Positions 58,784 to 64,000 of a stretch of 64,000 nucleotides of DNA are shown here, piece after piece (the first letter of the stretch is position 1; each line of letters starts with the position of its first letter). The DNA lies in the NCBI RefSeq assembly GCF_026586625.1, contig NZ_JAODIW010000006.1, positions 692,927-756,926 of the forward strand, given 5' to 3'. The notes under the pieces are model-generated. The model was not told the DNA's origin, did not search any database, and saw only the letters and a list, made by a program, of their open reading frames with translations. The DNA comes from Halobium salinum. Lineage in GTDB: Archaea; Halobacteriota; Halobacteria; Halobacteriales; Haloferacaceae. The translations under genes were made by a program, and so were the position numbers.

Positions 58784-60280
58784 ATGCGCGACCACTTCGA
58801 ACTCCGCGACGCCGACGCCATGGGCCGCATCGGCTCGCTCTCGGTGCCCCGGGCGGGCGTCACGGTCGAGACGCCCGCGCTCCTCCCGGTCGTCAACCCG
58901 AACATCCAGACCATCGAACCGGCTCGACTGAGCGAGGAGTTCGGCGCGGACATTCTCATCACCAACTCCTACATCATCCGCAAGACCGAGGAACTCAACG
59001 AACGAGCGCTGACGGAGGGGCTCCACGAGATGCTCGGCTTCGACGGAGCCATCATGACCGACTCCGGCTCCTTCCAGCTCGCGGAGTACGGCGAGATCGA
59101 CGTGACGACCGAGGAGATTCTCGCCTTCCAGCGCGACATCGGGTCGGACATCGCGACGCCGGTCGACATCCCGACGCCGCCGGACGTGAGCAGAGAGCAG
59201 GCCGAGGAGGAACTGGGCGTCACCGCCGAGGCGCTCGCCGACGCCGAGGCGTTCGACGCCGGCGACTCCGAAATGCTGCTCAACGCGCCGGTGCAGGGGT
59301 CGACGTACCCCGACCTCCGTGAGCGCGCCGGGCGGCAGGCCGCCGAGACCGACCTCGACGTGTTCCCCGTCGGCGCGGTCGTCCCGCTGATGAACGCCTA
59401 CCGCTACGACGACATGGTGGAAGCCGTCCTCGCGGCGAAGCGCGGGCTCGGCCCCGCGGCGCCGGTCCACCTGTTCGGCGCCGGCCACCCGATGATGTTC
59501 GCACTTGCCGCGGCCTGCGGCTGTGACCTGTTCGACTCCGCCGCCTACGCGCTGATGGCCCGCGACGGTCGCTACCTCACCGTCCGGGGGACCGAGCAGT
59601 TCGAGGACCTCGACTACTTCCCCTGTTCGTGTGCGGTCTGCACCGAGCACACCCCCGACGACCTCCGGGGGATGGACCACCGCGCCCGCGAGGACCTGCT
59701 CGCCGAACACAACCTGCACGTCTCCTTCGCTGAGATTCGCCGGGTGAAACAGGCCATCCGTTCAGGGAACCTCCTCGAACTGGTCGAAGTGCGCGCCCGC
59801 GGCCACCCGGCGATGCTGGACGGCTACCGCGCCCTGCTCGACGGCGCGAGCGACCTCGAACGGGAGGACCCCGTCTCGAAAGGGGCGTTCTTCTACACCT
59901 CCCACGAGTCCGCCCGACGCCCCGAGGTGCTGCGCCACCGCGAACGGCTCGCCCGTCTCGACGTCCCCGACCGGGTCCTCCTCACCGAGGACGGCGAACC
60001 CAACGACCACGACTACGACGCGGTGTGGCGGGTCGTCCCCCCGTTCGGGCCGTTTCCGAAGTCGCTGTCGGACACCTACCCGCTCACGGCGGAGGTTCCG
60101 GAGCGCGTCGACACCGCGGCCCAGCGGGCCGCCGCCGAGGGGGTTGCGGAACTGGCCGAGGCGCATCCCGAGGCGTCGCTGACGCTCTCTCACGACGGCT
60201 GGCCGGCGCACGTCCTCGAGGCCGTCCCCGAGTCGGTGACGGTCGAGACGCTGCCGAAGGCACGCGAGCGCGAGGAGTAG
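58784..60280 (+). CDS. tgtA: tRNA-guanine(15) transglycosylase
   Basis: 498 residues from [20 protein letters not shown]. Archaeal TGT markers: [24 protein letters not shown] with the catalytic Asp, [29 protein letters not shown], and the zinc site CSCAVCTEH at about 285-293. It swaps G15 in the D loop of tRNA for preQ0, the first step to archaeosine. The partner enzyme ArcS is encoded 600 bases downstream, with one small gene on the other strand between them. No separate PUA domain is joined to this chain's C-terminus in the part I can identify. Confidence 0.96.
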   Translation: MRDHFELRDADAMGRIGSLSVPRAGVTVETPALLPVVNPNIQTIEPARLSEEFGADILITNSYIIRKTEELNERALTEGLHEMLGFDGAIMTDSGSFQLAEYGEIDVTTEEILAFQRDIGSDIATPVDIPTPPDVSREQAEEELGVTAEALADAEAFDAGDSEMLLNAPVQGSTYPDLRERAGRQAAETDLDVFPVGAVVPLMNAYRYDDMVEAVLAAKRGLGPAAPVHLFGAGHPMMFALAAACGCDLFDSAAYALMARDGRYLTVRGTEQFEDLDYFPCSCAVCTEHTPDDLRGMDHRAREDLLAEHNLHVSFAEIRRVKQAIRSGNLLELVEVRARGHPAMLDGYRALLDGASDLEREDPVSKGAFFYTSHESARRPEVLRHRERLARLDVPDRVLLTEDGEPNDHDYDAVWRVVPPFGPFPKSLSDTYPLTAEVPERVDTAAQRAAAEGVAELAEAHPEASLTLSHDGWPAHVLEAVPESVTVETLPKAREREE

Positions 60281-60304
60281 TCCGCCCTCGACCTATCGAC
60301 CCGG

Positions 60305-60748
60305 TCAGTCCGTCATTCGCCCCGAGTAGTCCCAACTGACCAGCCTGTCGGGGTCGATTCGGATGTGGACCTCCTCGCGTTCGGGGTCGAGAAGGTGGGT
60401 CGCGAGCGGGGAGTCCGTCCCGCCGAGGTAGCGTTCGAGCATCCCCCGCAGCAGTTGTTTCTCCTCGTCGGGCGTCACCGAGGCGACACCCCGGCCGCGG
60501 ACCCCCCGGTACGGGGTGTCGTTCGTCGACACCTCGAAGGCCACCCGGTCGTCGGATTCGAGCATCCCTACTATATCGGCGTCGGCCTTGGTCGCGCAGT
60601 GGAAGGCGCCGTCCTCGAAGCGATACCAGAGCGAGAGAATCCACGGGTATCCCGAGGGGGCGTGACAGGAGAGACGAAGCGGCACGACCGTCTCGGTGAG
60701 GAACTGCTCGACCTGCTCGGGGGACCACGGGCCGCGGCGGTCGACCAT
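60305..60748 (-). CDS. Pyridoxamine 5'-phosphate oxidase family protein
   Basis: 147 residues from MVDRRGPWSPEQVEQFLTET. The FMN split-barrel pattern is VPLRLSCHAPSGYPWILSLW, YRFEDGAFHCATKADADIVG, VAFEVSTNDTPYRGVRGRGV and VHIRIDPDRLVSWDYSGRMT. A common haloarchaeal group without an assigned substrate. It lies head-to-head with arcS and tail-to-tail with tgtA, so it interrupts the archaeosine pair. The 129 bases between its start and that of arcS must hold both promoters. Confidence 0.88.
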   Translation of the reverse strand: MVDRRGPWSPEQVEQFLTETVVPLRLSCHAPSGYPWILSLWYRFEDGAFHCATKADADIVGMLESDDRVAFEVSTNDTPYRGVRGRGVASVTPDEEKQLLRGMLERYLGGTDSPLATHLLDPEREEVHIRIDPDRLVSWDYSGRMTD

Positions 60749-60877
60749 GGTCGACGTTGGTGCGGGGGAGTCAAAGCGGTTCGGCCGACGGGACGGACTG
60801 GCACGTCCGGCGAGTTCGGGAGCCGCTACGACGACCGAAACGAAGCACAGTAAACCCTCCACCGCACACCTCACGCC

Positions 60878-62671
60878 ATGACCGACTACTTCGAGGTCCA
60901 CGCGCGGGACGGGCCGGCCCGTCTCGGCGAGTTGCGCCTCGACCCGTCGCTGACGACGCCCGCTCTCGTCGACGACCGCGTCCACGACGCCGGCTCGCTG
61001 TGGAACGAGGAGCGCGAGACCCCCGAGGGCGACGAGTCGACGCTGACCGTCCTCCCCCACCGGGCGTTCCCGGCCGGCACCCGCGAGGAAGTCGTCGACT
61101 CCTTCGCGGTCGACTATCCGGACGTGGACTTCCCGAGCGCCGCGGTCGTGAAGTCCGACGCGGCCGAATCGGCCACGGACGCGGACGCCGACGCCTACGT
61201 GCTCTCGGACGCGAACGGCTTCGTCGGCCACGCCTCGGCGTTTCGCGACGCCGTCCTCGCGTTCACGGACGCCGTCCCGGCCGACGCCGGGCGCTACCTC
61301 GCCGGCGTCGCCACGCCGCGAAACGTCGCCGTCCTCGCCTACGCCGGCTTCGACCTGTTCGACGCGAAGCGCGCCCGAGCGCGGGGACTGGAGGGGTTCT
61401 ACCTGACGAGCGAGGGCGAGCACTTCCTCGAGGACCTCGACGAACTCCCGTGTGCCTGTGAGGCCTGCCGCAAGCCCCGCGAGGAGTTCACCCGCGCCGA
61501 CTGCGCCGACCACAACGCGAACGCCCTCGCGGCCGAACTCGCGGTCGTCCGCCGCCGCATCCGGGACGGTCGCCTCCGGGACTACGTCGAGGGGCAAGCC
61601 CGCCACGAGGCGTGGCTCACCGCGACCTTCCGGGAGTTCGACGACCAGTACGGCTACCTCGAACAGCACACGCCGGTTCTGCGGGACGCCGAACTCCTGG
61701 CGGCGAGCGAGGACACCCTCAGGCGCGTGGAGATACAGCGCTTCGCCGACCGGGTCACCTCCCGGTACCGGAACCGCTTCGACAACCCGCTCGTGCTCGT
61801 CCCCTGCTCGGCGACGAAACCCTACAGCGAGTCCCAGTCGCACTCCCAGTTCCACCGCGCGACCCAGTTCCGCGCGCACACCGTCTCGATGACCTCCCCC
61901 ATCGGCGTCGTGCCGATGGAACTGGAGCTCACCTACCCGGCCCAGCACTACGACTCCGTGGTGACGGGCAACTGGACCGAGGGGGAGAAGGCGTTCGTCG
62001 CCAACGTCCTGCAGCGGTACCTCGAACGCAACGAGTACCCCCGCATCGTCGCCCACGTCCCGCCGGGCGGTTACACGGACATCGTCGAACGCGTCGAGGC
62101 CGAACTCGACTTGGACGTCGAGTACACCGTCCCGGACCACCCGACGACCGACGAGTCGCTGGCGAACCTCTCCTCGACGCTCTCGGGCGAACTGAAGTTC
62201 CCGAAGCGCGAGCGCGAGCACAACACGGTGAAGGCCATCGCCGACTACATGATGGGGCCGGGCGCCGGTGACGACCTGTTCGCCGACGTGGAGATTACGA
62301 TGACGAGTCGCTACCCCAAACTCCAGATTCGGAACGCGAACGCCGAAATCGAGGGTCACGGCGGCGAGAACGCCCAACTCGCGACGATGGTGCCCCAGTA
62401 CGGCGTGCTCTCCTTCACCCTCGAAGGGGCGAGGGTGTGGGCCGAGAGCGACGCCCCGACGAAGCGCGTCGAGATAGACAACTTCGTTCCCCGCGGTTCC
62501 GTGCTCGCCCCCGGCGTCGTCGACGCGGACGACGACATCCGCGTCGGCGACGAGGTGGTCATCGAGGGGCCGAAGGCGTTCGCCGTCGGCCGCGCCGTCA
62601 TGTCCGGCCCGGAGATGGTCGAGTCGACGCGGGGCATCGCGAGCGAGGTCCGCCACTGCGAGGAGACGTAG
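60878..62671 (+). CDS. arcS: Archaeosine synthase subunit alpha
   Basis: 597 residues. The N-terminal 290 residues resemble an inactive TGT domain with the CACEACRKPREEF zinc-like site. The ArcS-specific motif PCSATKPYSESQSH starts at 309, with Cys310 and Lys314 as the residues important in the family (Lys for preQ0-nitrile addition). A PUA domain lies at about 522-595 (VEIDNFVPRGSVLAPGVVDA, GDEVVIEGPKAFAVGRAVMS). It converts preQ0 in tRNA toward archaeosine together with the radical SAM partner RaSEA. It completes the pathway begun by TgtA. Confidence 0.95.
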   Translation: MTDYFEVHARDGPARLGELRLDPSLTTPALVDDRVHDAGSLWNEERETPEGDESTLTVLPHRAFPAGTREEVVDSFAVDYPDVDFPSAAVVKSDAAESATDADADAYVLSDANGFVGHASAFRDAVLAFTDAVPADAGRYLAGVATPRNVAVLAYAGFDLFDAKRARARGLEGFYLTSEGEHFLEDLDELPCACEACRKPREEFTRADCADHNANALAAELAVVRRRIRDGRLRDYVEGQARHEAWLTATFREFDDQYGYLEQHTPVLRDAELLAASEDTLRRVEIQRFADRVTSRYRNRFDNPLVLVPCSATKPYSESQSHSQFHRATQFRAHTVSMTSPIGVVPMELELTYPAQHYDSVVTGNWTEGEKAFVANVLQRYLERNEYPRIVAHVPPGGYTDIVERVEAELDLDVEYTVPDHPTTDESLANLSSTLSGELKFPKREREHNTVKAIADYMMGPGAGDDLFADVEITMTSRYPKLQIRNANAEIEGHGGENAQLATMVPQYGVLSFTLEGARVWAESDAPTKRVEIDNFVPRGSVLAPGVVDADDDIRVGDEVVIEGPKAFAVGRAVMSGPEMVESTRGIASEVRHCEET

Positions 62672-62746
62672 TCGGGCGAACGCGAGGGGGACGAGAGACG
62701 TAACCCGAGCGAAACGTTTTCGCGGACCGGCCGGGTGGGTCGACGC

Positions 62747-63208
62747 ATGCGTCCCCGAACCGCCCTCCCCGTCGCGCTCCTCGCCGCCGTCGTCGGCGCC
62801 ATCACCGTCGTCCGGCCGTTCCTCCCGATGCTGACCGACACGTCCCCCACGGGCGGCGTGTCACTCCTCCACCTCGTCGGCCTCCTCGGTCTCCTGTTGA
62901 ACCCCGGCGCCGTCTTCCTACTCGGTCGCCGAGTCGGCTGCGAGTACGGCGTCGCCGGCGAGACGACGACCCTCCTCGGTGGGTTCGTCGCCACTGGGGT
63001 CGCGGGGGTCGCCGTCGGGAGCGCAGTCGCCGGCGCGTACGTCTTCGAGGCGGTGTCGCTGACGCCCCCCACCGGACTGGTCGCGACGGCCGCGGACCTC
63101 CTCTTACGGTCGCTCCTCACCGGCGTGCCGTTCGGTATCGCCGGGTTCGCCGGAGCGGCGTGGGCGGCGCTTCGGACCGGAGGCGGCCGTTCGGCGATGG
63201 CCCCGTAA
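62747..63208 (+). CDS. Small four-helix membrane protein, unknown function
   Basis: 153 residues from MRPRTALPVALLAAVVGAIT. Four hydrophobic segments (LPVALLAAVVGAITVVRPF, LHLVGLLGLLLNPGAVFLLG, LLGGFVATGVAGVAVGSAVA, LLTGVPFGIAGFAGAAWAAL). No motif that I recognise. A GTG at 62735 would add four residues. It converges on the PQQ-type gene with an 18-base gap. Confidence 0.72.
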   Translation: MRPRTALPVALLAAVVGAITVVRPFLPMLTDTSPTGGVSLLHLVGLLGLLLNPGAVFLLGRRVGCEYGVAGETTTLLGGFVATGVAGVAVGSAVAGAYVFEAVSLTPPTGLVATAADLLLRSLLTGVPFGIAGFAGAAWAALRTGGGRSAMAP

Positions 63209-63226
63209 CGTCCGAGTCGGCACCGG

Positions 63227-64000
63227 TCACTCGAAGGCGACGAGCCGCGTCGGCATCCCCCCGTCCGTCGGGACGGTCGCGTACAGCCGACTCTCGGCGA
63301 CGGAGAGGCCCCGGACCGACGCGGCGAACGACAGGCCCCAGAGCCGGTCGCCGGTGTCGACGTCGAACGCTTCGACCGTCGAGGGCTCCGGTCCGTCCTC
63401 CCGCGGTTCGACCGTCGGGACGACCACCGTGTCGCCTCCGGCCGCGGGTCGTGCCCAGAAGCCGGGGACGCCGTCGAGGTCGGTCCGCCAGCGACGGCGA
63501 CCGTCGTGGCCGAGACAGCGGAGCGTCCCGTCGGCGGCCGCGAGGAGGACTGCGTCGTCGGTGACGACGGGCGGGGCGTGGAGGCGACCGCCGGTCTCGG
63601 CGCCTCCGTCGGCTTCGGTGTCGGTCGTGGCCACGTCGTCGACCGACCACCGAAGTTCGCCCGTCTCCCGGTCGAACGCTCGGACGGTTCCGGCGCGGTC
63701 CCGGTGGTAGCCGACGACGGCGAGGTCGTCGGTCAGTGCCGGACTGAAGGTGGGCGCAGGGTCGCCGAGCGTCCATCCCGGCGGGGTGAACTCCCAACGG
63801 GTCGACCGCTCCTTCGGTATCGACGGCGGCCAGTCCTCGTCGCGGTCCTCCCACGGCCACTCGATGGCGACGCTGCCGAGGTCGAGGGCGGCCACCTCCG
63901 GGTACGCGGAGACGTACACCGTCCCGTCGTCGACGGCGGGGTGCCCCTTCACGTCGCCGTACCAGGTGTGCCACGCGACCCGGCCGGTCGCGTCGAGCGC
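63227..64000 (-). CDS. PQQ-like beta-propeller protein, C-terminal part (runs off the window)
   Basis: 257 residues of the C-terminal part; the N-terminus lies beyond base 64000. The repeats follow the PQQ/WD-like pattern, for example VKGHPAVDDGTVYVSAYPEV, AFDRETGELRWSVDDVATTD, AADGTLRCLGHDGRRRWRTD and AFDVDTGDRLWGLSFAASVR. Each is a blade of four strands ending in a Trp. Haloarchaeal members are often exported by Tat and anchored outside. Ligand unknown; classical PQQ dehydrogenase residues cannot be checked in this part. Confidence 0.88.
   Translation of the reverse strand, partial: ALDATGRVAWHTWYGDVKGHPAVDDGTVYVSAYPEVAALDLGSVAIEWPWEDRDEDWPPSIPKERSTRWEFTPPGWTLGDPAPTFSPALTDDLAVVGYHRDRAGTVRAFDRETGELRWSVDDVATTDTEADGGAETGGRLHAPPVVTDDAVLLAAADGTLRCLGHDGRRRWRTDLDGVPGFWARPAAGGDTVVVPTVEPREDGPEPSTVEAFDVDTGDRLWGLSFAASVRGLSVAESRLYATVPTDGGMPTRLVAFE

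Noticed and set aside
60749-62656. Minus-strand frame joined upstream to the small FMN-type gene
   Set aside because: It is the antisense shadow of arcS; family similarity begins only at the ATG at 60748.

Overview
The window is a 64 kb piece of a haloarchaeal chromosome. Three things show this: GC-rich coding with C or G at most third positions; strongly acidic proteins full of Asp and Glu; and marker genes of the group (archaeosine synthase and archaeal tRNA-guanine transglycosylase, TrmY, Bat-type HTH regulators, phytoene synthase, a PGF-CTERM surface protein, Tat-exported lipoproteins). No rRNA, CRISPR array, transposase or integrase was seen. Genus cannot be fixed from the sequence alone.

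Layout. 1-6247 (all minus) is a surface-sugar cluster: DegT-type aminotransferase, a CBS-domain/epimerase fusion, polysaccharide deacetylase, two short-chain dehydrogenases, a CMP-nonulosonate (sialic/legionaminic type) synthetase and the start of a Gfo/Idh/MocA oxidoreductase. It continues beyond base 1, and part of it is clearly less GC-rich than the rest. 6462-8896 is otsA-otsB for trehalose. 9105-14089 holds three regulators, one of them a LOV/PAS-GAF-HTH protein of the Bat type, ahead of phytoene synthase. 14398-26140 is a carbohydrate region: sugar porter, glycogen-type debranching enzyme, sugar ABC importer (binding protein and two permeases), TrmB-like regulator and the importer ATPase. 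An identical 14-base palindrome sits in the debranching-enzyme/importer promoter and in the ATPase promoter, which ties these units into one likely regulon.

26460-41769 is a mixed stretch: stress protein, thioredoxin, class V aminotransferase, regulators, a RimK-type ligase fused to a retropepsin-like domain, an exported putative cysteine peptidase, a carotenoid oxygenase, an ABC exporter and trmY. A tRNA-Pro(CGG) gene at 41871 is followed by a 50-base copy of its 3' end about 200 bases downstream, the mark of an old integration event.

42531-64000 holds an ATP-grasp ligase, a duplicated-domain protein, two membrane proteins, a P-loop kinase with a CHY zinc-finger gene, an ABC-2 exporter, a half-size lycopene-cyclase-domain protein, an aldo/keto reductase, a large PGF-CTERM surface glycoprotein, a UbiA prenyltransferase, an arylsulfotransferase-like protein, a Nudix hydrolase, a CPBP protease, the archaeosine pair tgtA and arcS, and a PQQ-type propeller protein that runs off the end. 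Isoprenoid/carotenoid genes are scattered through the window (crtB, carotenoid oxygenase, lycopene cyclase domain, UbiA) rather than forming one operon.

Starts were chosen from family alignment as remembered, 4-base ATGA or TGATG overlaps, and TATA-like boxes about 25-30 bases upstream; many genes look leaderless. All motif positions were read by eye. Nothing was searched or computed.
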